Under the pieces are notes generated by a model. It worked only from the letters and a program-made list of their open reading frames with translations, ran no database searches and had not been told where the DNA came from. Made by a program: the position numbers and the translations under genes. A DNA stretch of 64,000 bases from Xanthomonas rydalmerensis (GTDB lineage: Bacteria; Pseudomonadota; Gammaproteobacteria; Xanthomonadales; Xanthomonadaceae): NCBI RefSeq assembly GCF_033170385.1, contig NZ_CP126170.1:2194001-2258000 (forward strand). Direction: 5' to 3'. The number at the start of each line of letters is the position of its first letter. Position 1 is the stretch's first letter. Shown here one piece after another: positions 44,446 to 53,733 of this stretch.

Positions 44446-45843
44446 GTGCAGACCCAGGCGCAACAGCAGGCCAGTGGCAATGCGGGATCGGGCGAATTCT
44501 GGTGCGCGCACGCGCTGCTGCCGCAGGGCTGGGCGCGCGACGTGCGCATTGGCGTGCGCGGTGGTCGCATCGCCACGGTGGAGCGCGGCGTGCCCGCGGC
44601 CACGGGCGATCGGCGCCTGGACATCGTGGTGCCCGGGCTGGGCAATCTGCACAGCCACGCCTTCCAGCGTGGCATGGCTGGGCTCACCGAGATCGGCGGG
44701 CGCAGCGGCGACAGCTTCTGGAGCTGGCGCGAACTGATGTACCGCTTCCTGCAGCGGCTGAGCCCCGACGATCTGCAGGCCATCGCCGAGCAGGCCTACG
44801 TGGAGATGCTCGAGGCCGGCTTCACCAGGGTCGGCGAGTTCCATTACGTGCATCACGCCGCCGACGGCCGGCCCTATGCCGACCGTGCCGAGATGGCGCA
44901 GCGCCTGGCCGCGGCGGCGCAGACCAGCGGCATCGGCCTGACCCTGCTGCCGGTGTTCTACGCGCATGCCGACTTCGGCGGCGCCGCGCCGAACCCGGCG
45001 CAGCAGCGCCTGCTGCACGACGTCGACGGTTTCGCCGCGCTGCTGGACGGCAGCCGCCGTGCCCTGCAGGGGCTGGACGACGCGGTGCTGGGCCTGGCCC
45101 CGCACAGCCTGCGCGCGGTCACCCCAGACGAACTGGCGACCCTGCTGCCGCTGTGCGATGGCCCGGTGCACATCCATATCGCCGAACAGACCCGCGAGGT
45201 CGACGCCTGCCTGGCCTGGAGCGGGCAACGGCCGGTGCAATGGCTGCTGGCGCACGCGCCGGTGGATGCGCGCTGGTGCCTGGTCCACGCCACCCATGTC
45301 GACGCCGCCGAAGTGCAGGGCATCGCCGCCAGCGGCGCCGTGGTCGGACTGTGCCCGATCACCGAGGCCAACCTCGGCGACGGCCTGTTTCCGATGCCGG
45401 CGTTCCTGCGCGCCGGCGGCCGCTTCGGCGTCGGCTCCGATTCCAACGTGCTGATCGATGCGGCCGAGGAACTGCGCCTGCTCGAATACGGTCAGCGCCT
45501 GAGCCTGCGCGGGCGCAACGTACTGACCGGCGACACCGCGCTGTCCAGTGGTCGCCTGCTGTTCCAGTCCGCGGCGCAGGGCGCGGCGCAGGCGCTCGGC
45601 GTGGCCCAGGGCCTGTGCGAGGGCGCGCCGGCCGATCTGGTCGAACTGGACGCCGCGCATCCGGCCTTGCAGGCGCGCCATGGCGATGCCTGGCTGGACA
45701 GCTGGCTGTTCGCCGCGCGCGGCGGCGCGGTGCGTTCGGTCTGGCGCCACGGCCGCGCGCTGGTACGCGAAGGCCGCCACCTGCAGCGCGAGGGCGTGGC
45801 CGCCCGCTATGCGCGCGCGCTGACCCGGCTGCTGGACGCATGA
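44446..45843 (+). CDS. hutF: Formimidoylglutamate deiminase
   Basis: A 465-residue amidohydrolase that converts N-formimino-L-glutamate to N-formyl-L-glutamate, feeding HutG. Metal ligands lie in [20 protein letters not shown], in [16 protein letters not shown], in [11 protein letters not shown] and in [16 protein letters not shown] chose a GTG start at 44446 (VQTQAQQQ) because a GGAGG box stands at the right distance and no ATG in frame precedes the conserved [11 protein letters not shown]. Overlapping the operator region upstream, it is probably under HutC control. Confidence 0.94.
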   Translation: MQTQAQQQASGNAGSGEFWCAHALLPQGWARDVRIGVRGGRIATVERGVPAATGDRRLDIVVPGLGNLHSHAFQRGMAGLTEIGGRSGDSFWSWRELMYRFLQRLSPDDLQAIAEQAYVEMLEAGFTRVGEFHYVHHAADGRPYADRAEMAQRLAAAAQTSGIGLTLLPVFYAHADFGGAAPNPAQQRLLHDVDGFAALLDGSRRALQGLDDAVLGLAPHSLRAVTPDELATLLPLCDGPVHIHIAEQTREVDACLAWSGQRPVQWLLAHAPVDARWCLVHATHVDAAEVQGIAASGAVVGLCPITEANLGDGLFPMPAFLRAGGRFGVGSDSNVLIDAAEELRLLEYGQRLSLRGRNVLTGDTALSSGRLLFQSAAQGAAQALGVAQGLCEGAPADLVELDAAHPALQARHGDAWLDSWLFAARGGAVRSVWRHGRALVREGRHLQREGVAARYARALTRLLDA

Positions 45844-45892
45844 GCCGCGGCACCCGCGCGCTGTGTGCTGTCTGCCGCGGCACGGACCGCCG

Positions 45893-46624
45893 ATGACGCC
45901 GGCTGCACCGATCCTGCCGCTCAGCCAGCGCATCCGCCGCGACATCGAGGCGCATATCCGCAGCGGTGAGTGGCCGCCCGGCCATCGCATTCCGTTCGAA
46001 CACGAGTTGATGGCGCAGTACGGCTGCTCGCGGATGACCGTCAACAAGGTGCTGGCGCTGCTCGCCGACGCCGGCATGATCGAACGCCGGCGCCGCGCCG
46101 GTTCGTTCGTGGCGCGGCCGCATCCGCACATGGAGCAGGTCGCGCTGGAGATCCCGGACATCCCGGTCGAGGTCGCCGCGCGTGGTCATGCCTACCGCTT
46201 CGAATTGCTGGAGCGGCAGCAGCGCGCACCGCGCGCGGCGCTGCCACAGGAAGCCGAGGTCGCCGCCGGGGGCAGCCTGCTGGCGCTGCAGTGCCTGCAC
46301 TACGCCGATGGTCGTCCGTTCGCGTTGGAGGAACGGGTGATCAATCCGGTGGCGGTGCCCGAGGCCTTGCAGATGGACTTCGCGGTCACCGTGCCCGGCA
46401 GTTGGCTGCTGCAGCATGTGCCGTGGACGCGCGCCGAACACCGCATCAGCGCGGTCGGCGCCAGTGCCGCGCAGGCGGCGCGCCTGCAGGTGCCGGCCGG
46501 CACGGCCTGCCTGTTGATCGACCGCCGCACCTGGCGCGGCGAGCAGGCGGTGACCTTCGTGCGCCAGGTGTTCCTCGGCGACACCTACGACCTGGTCGCG
46601 CGGTTTTCGCCCGGCGCGCGCTGA
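45893..46624 (+). CDS. hutC: Histidine utilisation repressor HutC
   Basis: A 243-residue GntR/HutC-type regulator. The winged helix-turn-helix is at about 12-75 (SQRIRRDIEAHIRSGEWPPG, ELMAQYGCSRMTVNKVLALL). The UTRA ligand domain fills the rest (ALQCLHYADGRPFALEERVI, TRAEHRISAVGASAAQA). The start at 45893 gives the usual N-terminus. It lies 49 bases after hutF and probably shares its transcript, giving autoregulation through the operator upstream of hutF. Confidence 0.95.
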   Translation: MTPAAPILPLSQRIRRDIEAHIRSGEWPPGHRIPFEHELMAQYGCSRMTVNKVLALLADAGMIERRRRAGSFVARPHPHMEQVALEIPDIPVEVAARGHAYRFELLERQQRAPRAALPQEAEVAAGGSLLALQCLHYADGRPFALEERVINPVAVPEALQMDFAVTVPGSWLLQHVPWTRAEHRISAVGASAAQAARLQVPAGTACLLIDRRTWRGEQAVTFVRQVFLGDTYDLVARFSPGAR

Positions 46625-46800
46625 AGCCGGCGCACTGCACACGAGCGTCGCCACATAGGCGCACTGCGATGCTGTGATGCAGCACGGCGCGCACGCACTC
46701 ACCATACTCCAGCGTGCGTTTGTCCTGTCCGCCGCACTCTGGCAAGTTAGCGCCGGGGCTGGGCGAGGGGCCGTGGCCGCGGAACGAGGGATGGTTCGGC

Positions 46801-48789
46801 ATGACGTATTTCGTGACAGGCGCCACCGGTTTCATCGGCCGCTATCTGATGGCCAACCTGATGCGGCGCAAGGGCACCGTGCATGTCCTGCTGCGCAAGG
46901 AGTCGCAGCGCAAGTTCGATACGCTGGTCCGCGAGCAGGGGTGGGATCCCAAGCGCCTGGTGGTACTGCACGGCGACGTCGGCGCCGACTGCTGCGGGCT
47001 GGACGCGGCGCAGCGCAAGGCGCTGCACGGCAAGGTCAAGCATTTCTTCCACCTGGCCGCGCTGTACGACCTCACCGCCAAGGCCGAGGAACAGCGCGTC
47101 GCCAACCTCGACGGCACCCGCAACGCGCTGGAACTGGCCGCGCAAATTGGCGCCGGCATCTTCCACCACACCAGTTCGATCGCGGTGGCCGGGCTGTACC
47201 CGGGCATCTTCCGCGAGGACATGTTCGAGGAAGCCGAGGGGCTGGACGATCCCTACCTGCGCACCAAGCACGATGCCGAGGCGCTGGTGCGCGCCGAGAC
47301 CCGGATCAAGTGGCGCATTTACCGCCCGGCGATGGTGGTCGGCGATTCGCGCACCGGCGCCATCGACAAGATCGACGGACCGTACTACTTCTTTCCGCTG
47401 ATCAAGAAGCTGCGCCAACTGCTGCCGCCGTGGGCGCCGATGCTGGGCATCGAGGGCGGGCGGATCAACCTGGTGCCGGTGGACTTCGTCGCCGACGCGA
47501 TGGACCACATCGCGCACAAGTCCAAGCTCGACGGCCATACCTTCCACCTCACCGACCCCGAGCCGCTGCGCGTGGGCGAGGTGCTCAACGTGTTCTGCCG
47601 CGCCGGCCACGCGCCGGAGATGACCTTGCGGGTGGACGCGCGCATGTTCGCGTTCGTGCCCTCGAGCATCCGCGCCGCGGTCGGCAGCCTGCCGCCGATC
47701 CGCCGCTTCACCGGCATGCTGCTGCGCGATTTCCGCATCCCGCGCGAGGTGCTGAAGTTCATCACCTATCCCACGCGCTTCGACAGCCGCGAGACCGAGC
47801 GCGCGCTGAAGGGCAGCGGCATCGCCGTGCCGCGGCTGGAAGACTACGCCTGGCGCCTGTGGGACCACTGGGAGCGGCACCTGGACCCGGATCTGTTCGT
47901 CGACCGCTCGCTCAAGGGCAAGGTCCGCGGCAAGGTGGTGCTGATCACCGGCGGCTCCTCGGGCATCGGCCTGGCTACCGCGCAGCGGGTGGCCGAGGCC
48001 GGCGCCATCACCGTCATCGTGGCCCGCGGCGAGCAGGAACTGCATGCCGCGCGCGATGCGATGAACGCCAAGGGCGGCAAGGTCTTCGCCTATACCGCCG
48101 ACCTGTCCGACCTGTCCGACTGCGACCGCCTGCTCAAGACCGTGCTGGAGGCGCACGGCCATGTCGATGTGCTGATCAACAACGCCGGCCGCTCGATCCG
48201 CCGCTCGATCGAACTGAGCTACGACCGCTTCCACGATTTCGAGCGGACCATGCAACTGAACTACTTCGGCAGCCTGCGTCTGATCATGGGCGTGCTGCCG
48301 GGCATGACCGCGCGGCGCAAGGGCCACATCATCAACGTCAGCTCGATCGGCGTGCTGGCCAACTCGCCGCGCTTCTCCGCCTACGTCGCCTCCAAGGCCG
48401 CGCTGGACGCCTGGAGCCGCTGCGCGCAGGGCGAGCTGTCGGGCAAGGGCATCAGCTTCACCACGGTCAACATGCCGCTGGTGAAGACGCCGATGATCGC
48501 CCCGACCAAGATGTACGACAGCGTGCCGACCCTGAGCGTGGACGAGGCCGCCGACCTGATGGTCAAGGCGATCATCGAACGCCCCAGCCGCGTGGCCACG
48601 CGCCTGGGCATCTTCGCCGCCCTGGTCAACGCGGTGGCGCCGAAGGCCTACGAGGTGGTGATGAACACCGCCTTCGAACTATTCCCCGACTCGGCCGCGG
48701 CCAAGGGCGACCGCAAGGCGCTACGCGAGGCCAAGCCCAGCCAGGAGCAGATCGCGTTTGCTGCGCTGATGCGGGGCGTCCATTGGTAG
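46801..48789 (+). CDS. Two-domain fatty acyl-CoA reductase (tandem SDR)
   Basis: A 662-residue fusion of two short-chain dehydrogenase domains. The N-terminal extended SDR has TGATGFIG (6-13) and catalytic Y152/K156 (DPYLRTKHD). The C-terminal classical SDR has TGGSSGIG (383-390) and Y528/K532 (SAYVASK). Domain order, size and many segments (for example IYRPAMVVGDSRTGAIDKID, VDVLINNAGRSIRRSIELSY) closely resemble the Marinobacter fatty acyl-CoA reductase Maqu_2507 (661 residues), which makes fatty alcohols from acyl-CoA with NADPH. Wax ester or alcohol production would follow, but no wax synthase is in the window. It stands alone between hutC and a repeat element. Confidence 0.9.
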   Translation: MTYFVTGATGFIGRYLMANLMRRKGTVHVLLRKESQRKFDTLVREQGWDPKRLVVLHGDVGADCCGLDAAQRKALHGKVKHFFHLAALYDLTAKAEEQRVANLDGTRNALELAAQIGAGIFHHTSSIAVAGLYPGIFREDMFEEAEGLDDPYLRTKHDAEALVRAETRIKWRIYRPAMVVGDSRTGAIDKIDGPYYFFPLIKKLRQLLPPWAPMLGIEGGRINLVPVDFVADAMDHIAHKSKLDGHTFHLTDPEPLRVGEVLNVFCRAGHAPEMTLRVDARMFAFVPSSIRAAVGSLPPIRRFTGMLLRDFRIPREVLKFITYPTRFDSRETERALKGSGIAVPRLEDYAWRLWDHWERHLDPDLFVDRSLKGKVRGKVVLITGGSSGIGLATAQRVAEAGAITVIVARGEQELHAARDAMNAKGGKVFAYTADLSDLSDCDRLLKTVLEAHGHVDVLINNAGRSIRRSIELSYDRFHDFERTMQLNYFGSLRLIMGVLPGMTARRKGHIINVSSIGVLANSPRFSAYVASKAALDAWSRCAQGELSGKGISFTTVNMPLVKTPMIAPTKMYDSVPTLSVDEAADLMVKAIIERPSRVATRLGIFAALVNAVAPKAYEVVMNTAFELFPDSAAAKGDRKALREAKPSQEQIAFAALMRGVHW

Positions 48790-49085
48790 TGGGGCGGGGA
48801 TTGGGGAGTTGGGATTGGGGATTCGCAAAAGCGGGTTCCCGATATCGGATCCGCGTTCGCGTGGGCTGAGGTCTCGTTGTCGTTCCGCTGGGACGCAGCG
48901 GGGCGTGCAGCGGCCAGCGCAGGCGCTGCCTCAGAACTAGGCGACCTAGGGCAAATGGCAATGACCGCGCCGACGCGGCGTCTGCGTGATTGAGCCCTGA
49001 TTGGAATGCAGGACTTCGCAACAGCCCACCCGTCGCAGCGCCGCCGCCTTTACCAATCCCCAATCCCGATTCCCCAATCCCGGCT
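48790..49085. repeat. Third composite G-rich intergenic element
   Basis: The left end (48791-48820) reads GGGGCGGGGATTGGGG followed by AGTTGGGATTGGGG, a four-run G-quadruplex motif, then CGCAAAAGCGGGTTCCCG. The right end (about 49053-49083) carries the C-rich complement (CCAATCCCGATTCCCCAATC). The core lacks the CTTCTCCC hairpin seen in the elements at 18200 and 19690. It separates the convergent reductase gene and Mrr-like gene. Confidence 0.78.
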
Positions 49086-49087
49086 CA

Positions 49088-50089
49088 TCAGAACGTCCTA
49101 CATTGCCGCCAGCGCACCGGCTCGGCGTGGCCGGGGCGCGGGTTGAGTTGGATGCGGACGGTGCGCAGGCTCGGGTAGCGCTCCACTTCGCGGCAGATGC
49201 GCGGCCACACCTGGGCGTCGTCGCCGCTGCGGTCGACCACCAGGGTCATCTGCGTCTGCCAGATGCCGCGGATCACGCCCGGGGTGCCGGCCAGGGTCTT
49301 GGAAAGCGCCTGGCGGTGGCGCTGTTCGGTGGCGGGGTCGGGTTCGGCCAGGTTGCCGGTGTCGTCGAGTGCTGGTTGCGGCGCGGCGAGGGCGCTGTTC
49401 GTTGGCGCGGCGGTGGCCTGCGTGGGGGCTGCCGGTGCGGCGGGCGCCGGCGGTGGCACAGGTGCGGCCACGGAAGCTGGCGGCTCCGCGGGTTGCTGCA
49501 GGGCCAGGGCACCGACGCCGGTCACCACGCCCAGCGCGAGCGAGGCCAGGCCGGCGATGGCGATGTGGCGCTGCGCGCGGCGGCGGCTGGCGCCGATCAC
49601 GCCGTCTTCCAGTTCGCTGGGCAGGTAGGGCTTGAGCATCGGCCAGATGCGCCGGCCGTCGAGGATTTCCACCGCCTGTTTCTCGGCCGCGGCGATGCCG
49701 TCGCGCTGCACCTTGCCCTCGGTGATCAGGATGCCGCCCTGCGCGCCCATCAGCCGCGCTGCCGCACCCAGTTCGTTGACCGCGGCCGAGCCGATCCGGT
49801 AAGCCCGTCCGTGCTTGCACGACAGCAGCCAACGCGCGTCGCCGCGGGTCATCACGAAGTCGCTTTGCGGTTCCTGGCTGGCGTGCTCGTCGACGGCGGC
49901 GTCCTGCAGGTCGCGCTGCTCGCGCATCGCGCGCCGCACCATGTAGGAGAAATCGCGCCAGTGCAGCCCGGCCAGCGCGTGCAGCCCGGCCATGGTCTCG
50001 TTTTCGCGGCGCCGCACCAGCCACAGGTAGAGGCTGGCCGCCAGCCATGCCGCGACCGCCAAGATCGCTGCCGCTATCCAGGAAAACAT
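49088..50089 (-). CDS. Membrane-anchored Mrr-like protein
   Basis: A 333-residue protein. An N-terminal transmembrane helix (WIAAAILAVAAWLAASLYLW) is followed by a domain at about 40-150 with GLHWRDFSYMVRRAMREQ, DFVMTRGDARWLLSCKHGRA and GGILITEGKVQRDGIAAAEK, which fits the restriction-endonuclease-like (Mrr_cat) fold: the D and the CK of the catalytic core are there, but the usual Glu/Gln before them is Ser. A second hydrophobic helix (IAIAGLASLALGVVTGVGAL, about 180) and a Pro/Ala linker precede a C-terminal SPOR-like or unknown domain with GVIRGIWQTQMTLVVDRSGD. Whether it cuts DNA is doubtful without the acidic residue. Confidence 0.7.
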   Translation of the reverse strand: MFSWIAAAILAVAAWLAASLYLWLVRRRENETMAGLHALAGLHWRDFSYMVRRAMREQRDLQDAAVDEHASQEPQSDFVMTRGDARWLLSCKHGRAYRIGSAAVNELGAAARLMGAQGGILITEGKVQRDGIAAAEKQAVEILDGRRIWPMLKPYLPSELEDGVIGASRRRAQRHIAIAGLASLALGVVTGVGALALQQPAEPPASVAAPVPPPAPAAPAAPTQATAAPTNSALAAPQPALDDTGNLAEPDPATEQRHRQALSKTLAGTPGVIRGIWQTQMTLVVDRSGDDAQVWPRICREVERYPSLRTVRIQLNPRPGHAEPVRWRQCRTF

Positions 50090-50181
50090 GCTTGCACCCG
50101 CACACGCGCCGTAAAGAAGTCAGTGTATCGCCAGCGTGTCACGGCGCCGGCAAGGCGACAGCGGTGGAGGCGGACAGAAAA

Positions 50182-50244
50182 GACCCGCCAGTCCGAAGCC
50201 GAGAGGGGAGGGGAGCAAACGGTCTTCTGATGGACTGGCGGGTC
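50182..50244 (-). terminator. Possible terminator of the phasin gene
   Basis: Perfect 13-base inverted repeat (50182-50194 with 50232-50244), 37-base loop, followed on the minus strand by CTTTTCTG. It lies about 45 bases after the phasin stop. The long loop makes it an unusual intrinsic terminator. Confidence 0.6.
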
Positions 50245-50288
50245 CGTTTCGATTGTCTGGAAAAACGTGCTGCTTTGCAACAATCCGG

Positions 50289-50939
50289 TTACTCGGCCGG
50301 GGTCGGCGCCACATTGCGCTTGCGGCTGGCGCGCTTGGGCGCGGTGGCGCTCTTGGCGGGCGCGACCTTGGCGACCACCGGGCCGGCGCGTCGACGTGCC
50401 GGTGCCGCGCGCTTGGCGGCGCCGGGCTGCGCCGCGGCGGTCTTCTTGGTGGCCTTCTTCGCTGCCGGCGCCTTGCCCGATGCCTGCGGCGCACGGCCGC
50501 CGCGCAGATGACGCAGCTCGCCGTTGAGCGCATCCACGCGGTCGATCAGCGCGCCCAGGTCCTCGCGGCTGGGCACTTCCAGGCGGCGCAGGGCGCGCTG
50601 CACGCGATCCTCGAACACCTTCTCCAGGCGGTCCCAGGTGTCGGCGGCGCGCTCGCGGGCCTGGCCGACCCGGTTCTCCACCGCATCGCGCACCGCGTCG
50701 ACGCCGCCACCGGCCAGCTTGCGCGTGCTCTGCTCCAGGTTCAGCCCTTCCTTCACCAGGGTCTCGAACAGCTTGCCGCCTTCGGCCTGGGCGCGGCCGA
50801 ACGCGCCGACGCCGGCCAGCCAGACCTGCTGCGCCGATTCGCCCAGGCGCTTGGACAGCTTCTCCGCCTGCGCCTGCAGGGTGTCGTCGGCAGGGGCGGT
50901 GCTGCGCTTCTTGCGGGCGGATTTCTTCAGAGTGGCCAT
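50289..50939 (-). CDS. Phasin (polyhydroxyalkanoate granule-associated protein)
   Basis: A 216-residue phasin of the PhaF/PhaI group. The phasin domain covers about 15-115, with the hallmark QQVWLAGVGAFGRAQAEGGK and LFETLVKEGLNLEQS, then AADTWDRLEKVFEDRVQRAL. The C-terminal ~85 residues are an Ala/Lys/Pro-rich tail (APAAKKATKKTAAAQPGAAK) resembling histone H1, which in PhaF binds DNA and segregates granules. The start at 50939 (MATLKKSARKKRST) is the natural one; the frame extends upstream without conservation. No PHA synthase is nearby. Confidence 0.9.
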   Translation of the reverse strand: MATLKKSARKKRSTAPADDTLQAQAEKLSKRLGESAQQVWLAGVGAFGRAQAEGGKLFETLVKEGLNLEQSTRKLAGGGVDAVRDAVENRVGQARERAADTWDRLEKVFEDRVQRALRRLEVPSREDLGALIDRVDALNGELRHLRGGRAPQASGKAPAAKKATKKTAAAQPGAAKRAAPARRRAGPVVAKVAPAKSATAPKRASRKRNVAPTPAE

Positions 50940-51066
50940 GACGGTGCGGTTCCTTCGGCGAATGAGTGGCGGAGGTCGAGACTCGGGAGGTTGACTAGAG
51001 TAATCACACCAGCGTGCGCGTGGGGTGCGCGGAACGCGATGCCGACGTCGGCAGGCGCGGCGTTGG

Positions 51067-52332
51067 CTACGCCCCCGGCGAACGGCGGGTACCGCGCGTG
51101 GCACGCCGGTTGGCGATGACCTGGTCGACGTCGTCCAGCGCCCGGCGCAGCCGCGCGGTGGTCTCGGTCATGCGCCGCGGCTGCACGTCCACGCCATCGA
51201 GGAAGGTGCGCTTGCGGTCGTTGAGGATCGGATGGCGCAGCGCGATGCCGTGCGCGGCCAGCAGCGGCTCCAGCGTCTGCGCATTGCGGCGCAGGTCGGA
51301 GAGGGTGTTGCGGTAGGCGAGCTGGCACACGCGGTGGCGCGCGGCATAGCTGAATAGATTGGTGAAGAACAGTTCGCCGTTGTCGGCGTTGGGCTCGAAC
51401 ACCAACTGGTCCACCTGCGGGTACTGCCGCGCGTACTTCTCCAGCCCCACCTGCATCCGCGATTGCAGCAGGGTGCGGAAGGTCTGCGACAGCACCGCCG
51501 GCAGGCCGCCGGCGAGCAGCCGCGCGCGGTCGACGTGGCCGTTGCGGCGCGGCGCGTGGGTGGCGTCGTAGGGCACCAGCGGGTTGATCCCGATCATCAG
51601 GTCGATGCCGCGCTCCAGCAGGGTGGAGGCATGCATGGTGCGGCGCAGCGCGCCGTCCACGTAATGGCGGCCGTCGATCTGCACCGGCGGGTACAGCCCC
51701 GGCAATGCCGCGCTGGCCTGGATCGCCAACGAGATCGGCACGTGGTCCATGCCCGGCTCGCCGAAGCGCACTGTGCCGCCGCTGTCCAGATCCACCGCGA
51801 CAACGAACAGGTTGGCGTCGAGGTCGCGGAAATCGTTGCTGCGGCCGCGACGGCTGAACACGTCCTGCAGGAAGCGCTCGACCCCGGCATTGTCGAACAG
51901 GCCGCTGGGCACCAGCCCGCCGAAGCGGGTGATCAGGTCCGACCAGCGGGTCTTGCGCGGCTCGGTGAGCAGGTCGTGCCACCAGCCGTAGGCGAGCCCT
52001 GGCAGGGTCGCGGCCCTGCGCAGGTATTCGTAGACGTTGGGCCGCAGGAAATCTTCCGGGCGGAACCGCGCATCGTCGCTGTTGCCGGTGACGAAGATCC
52101 GGCAGATCTCGGCGCTGCTGATCCGGTTGGCCAGACCGGCGGTCAGGAACGCACCGGAGCTGACGCCCACGTAGCAATCCAGTCGGGTCAGGTCCAGTCC
52201 GTCCAGCGCTTCGTCCAGGGCGCGCAGCGCGCCGAGGCCGTACATGCCGCCGATCGGGCCGCCGCCGGCGATGGCCAGGCCGATGCGGCCGTTGGAGTGG
52301 GGACGGGGCGAGGCGCTGTGGAGGGAAAGCAT
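51067..52332 (-). CDS. Patatin-like phospholipase
   Basis: A 421-residue lipid acyl hydrolase. The oxyanion loop is IAGGGPIGGMYGLGALRALD (about 21-40), the nucleophile S58 lies in GVSSG (CYVGVSSGAFLTAG), and the dyad Asp is D226 in YVDGALRR. The C-terminal ~150 residues beyond the patatin fold are unrecognised. I chose the ATG at 52332 (MLSLHSASPRPHSNGRIG); a GTG 14 codons upstream is possible. Next to granule-related genes, a role in PHA or lipid-body turnover is plausible but unproven. Confidence 0.88.
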   Translation of the reverse strand: MLSLHSASPRPHSNGRIGLAIAGGGPIGGMYGLGALRALDEALDGLDLTRLDCYVGVSSGAFLTAGLANRISSAEICRIFVTGNSDDARFRPEDFLRPNVYEYLRRAATLPGLAYGWWHDLLTEPRKTRWSDLITRFGGLVPSGLFDNAGVERFLQDVFSRRGRSNDFRDLDANLFVVAVDLDSGGTVRFGEPGMDHVPISLAIQASAALPGLYPPVQIDGRHYVDGALRRTMHASTLLERGIDLMIGINPLVPYDATHAPRRNGHVDRARLLAGGLPAVLSQTFRTLLQSRMQVGLEKYARQYPQVDQLVFEPNADNGELFFTNLFSYAARHRVCQLAYRNTLSDLRRNAQTLEPLLAAHGIALRHPILNDRKRTFLDGVDVQPRRMTETTARLRRALDDVDQVIANRRATRGTRRSPGA

Positions 52333-52419
52333 GCGCGGTCCGCTGGAGGCAGTGGCGCGAGTGTAGCCGAGCACGGTGACGCTTGCGGTCGTGCCGGGCT
52401 GCGACCATCATCGGCGCCC

Positions 52420-53139
52420 ATGGCGCGCAGCACTCCCGTCCTGGAACGACTCGGCCGCCGTCTGGCGTGGCACCAGGCGCTGCACGATCCCGCGCGCGAA
52501 CCGCGCAACACGCTGCGCTGGCTGCAGGAGCTGCGGCGTTGGCAGTCGCAGCGGCTGGAGCACAGCTTCGAGCATTTCCTGGAGGATCCGCAGCGCCGTC
52601 CGGCGGCGATGTTCTTCCTCACCGACGTCTATGGCGACCGCGACTTCAGCCGCCGCGACGCCGACATCGTCAAGGTGTTGCCGATGATGCAGCGGCTGAT
52701 GCCGGCGTCGCTGCTGGACACGGTCGCCGACGGCATCGAACTGGGCGCGCTGACCCACGCCCTGGATCTGCGCATGGCCGAGGCGCTGCAGTCCCTGGCG
52801 CCGCGGCGCAAGCGCCTGGACGAAGCGTTGTATGCCGAGGCCTATCGGCAGGCCGGACTGCCGCGGCTGCGCCAGCGCCAGATCGATCTGATCGCCCGCG
52901 TCGGCCTGGGTCTGGCCAAGGCGGTGCATACGCCGGGCGTGCGCATGCTGCTGCGCTTCGCCCGCGGCCCGGCCAAGGCGGCGGGGCTGTCGGAACTGCA
53001 GGGGTTTCTGGAACGCGGCTTCGACGCGTTTTCCACCCTGGGCGATGCCGAGGGGTTCATCGGCGATATCGAGAGCACCGAGCGTGCTGTCTCGCGGCGG
53101 TTGTTCGCGGGCGATCCGGATCCGTTTGCGTTGGAGTGA
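52420..53139 (+). CDS. Conserved protein of unknown function
   Basis: A 239-residue cytoplasmic, mainly helical protein, starting MARSTPVLERLGRRLAWHQA. A central segment AMFFLTDVYGDRDFSRRDAD, followed by KVLPMMQRLMPASLLDTVAD, looks like the conserved core of a family I have seen in other proteobacteria but cannot name. A second conserved-looking region is QGFLERGFDAFSTLGDAEGF. No signal peptide, helix anchor or catalytic motif. It is divergent from the patatin gene and convergent with the PHA_gran_rgn gene. Confidence 0.75.
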   Translation: MARSTPVLERLGRRLAWHQALHDPAREPRNTLRWLQELRRWQSQRLEHSFEHFLEDPQRRPAAMFFLTDVYGDRDFSRRDADIVKVLPMMQRLMPASLLDTVADGIELGALTHALDLRMAEALQSLAPRRKRLDEALYAEAYRQAGLPRLRQRQIDLIARVGLGLAKAVHTPGVRMLLRFARGPAKAAGLSELQGFLERGFDAFSTLGDAEGFIGDIESTERAVSRRLFAGDPDPFALE

Positions 53140-53153
53140 CTGCGGCCGGTCGG

Positions 53154-53333
53154 ACCCTCACCCCAACCCCTCTCCCGGCGGGAGAGGGGCTTTAGCCGTT
53201 CCTTCTCCCACCGGGAGAAGGTGGCCCGCAGGGCCGGATGAGGGTACGTGCGCAGCCTCGCATTGCCAGAGTAGTGCAGGCGCTTCGCGCGCCGGACCCT
53301 CACCCCAACCCCTCTCCCGGGGGGAGAGGGGCT
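53154..53333. repeat. Dispersed CTTCTCCC/GGGAGAAGG repeat
   Basis: One copy of the unit that forms the triple array at 19801-20224, here with the hairpin CCTTCTCCC-ACC-GGGAGAAGG (53201-53221) and an ACCCTCACCCCAACCCCTCTC motif on each side (53154 and 53297). A second hairpin, CCCCTCTCCC-GGC-GGGAGAGGGG, spans 53167-53189. It lies between the 3' ends of two convergent genes. Confidence 0.85.
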
Positions 53334-53341
53334 CGATCCAC

Positions 53342-53617
53342 TTAGCCCAGCTTCTCCGACAGCACGCGACGGATCTCGCTTTCCACCGTGCCCTTCATCG
53401 CCGAGAGCAGGAAGCCCAGTTCGGCGGTGACGTGCACCTGCTTGGGCAGCAGTTCGATGCGTCCGTCCACGCCCGAGCGCGAGAACAACAAGGAATCGCC
53501 ATCCCAGTGCGATTCCAGGTCGAAGCGCTCGGCCAGTTTCTTGGCGGCGGTCTCGATGGCCTTGCGGGCCTGCGCGGGGGTCTTGCTGTGGTCGTGGCGG
53601 ATGTCGATGCTGGACAT
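53342..53617 (-). CDS. PHA_gran_rgn family protein (polyhydroxyalkanoic acid system protein)
   Basis: A 91-residue protein of the small family found in polyhydroxyalkanoate gene regions (TIGR02610). It reads MSSIDIRHDHSKTPAQARKA, LAERFDLESHWDGDSLLFSR and VHVTAELGFLLSAMKGTVES, the usual layout. Its function is not established. It lies 200 bases from the unknown gene and within 3 kb of the phasin, supporting a PHA-related neighbourhood. Confidence 0.85.
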   Translation of the reverse strand: MSSIDIRHDHSKTPAQARKAIETAAKKLAERFDLESHWDGDSLLFSRSGVDGRIELLPKQVHVTAELGFLLSAMKGTVESEIRRVLSEKLG

Positions 53618-53733
53618 GCTGGCTCCTGTGCGGGCGGGCGCCCGCGTGAACGATCAGGCATTGTGCGTATGCGCGGTGCATTGTCCAGCACGCGCGCTTC
53701 TGCGCGCGCAGGCAACCTGCTAGGCTGCCCGCC

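Noticed and set aside
44440..44448. ATG start for hutF upstream of the operator
   Set aside because: No in-frame ATG with a ribosome-binding site exists between the operator and the conserved N-terminus; the GTG at 44446 has a GGAGG box.
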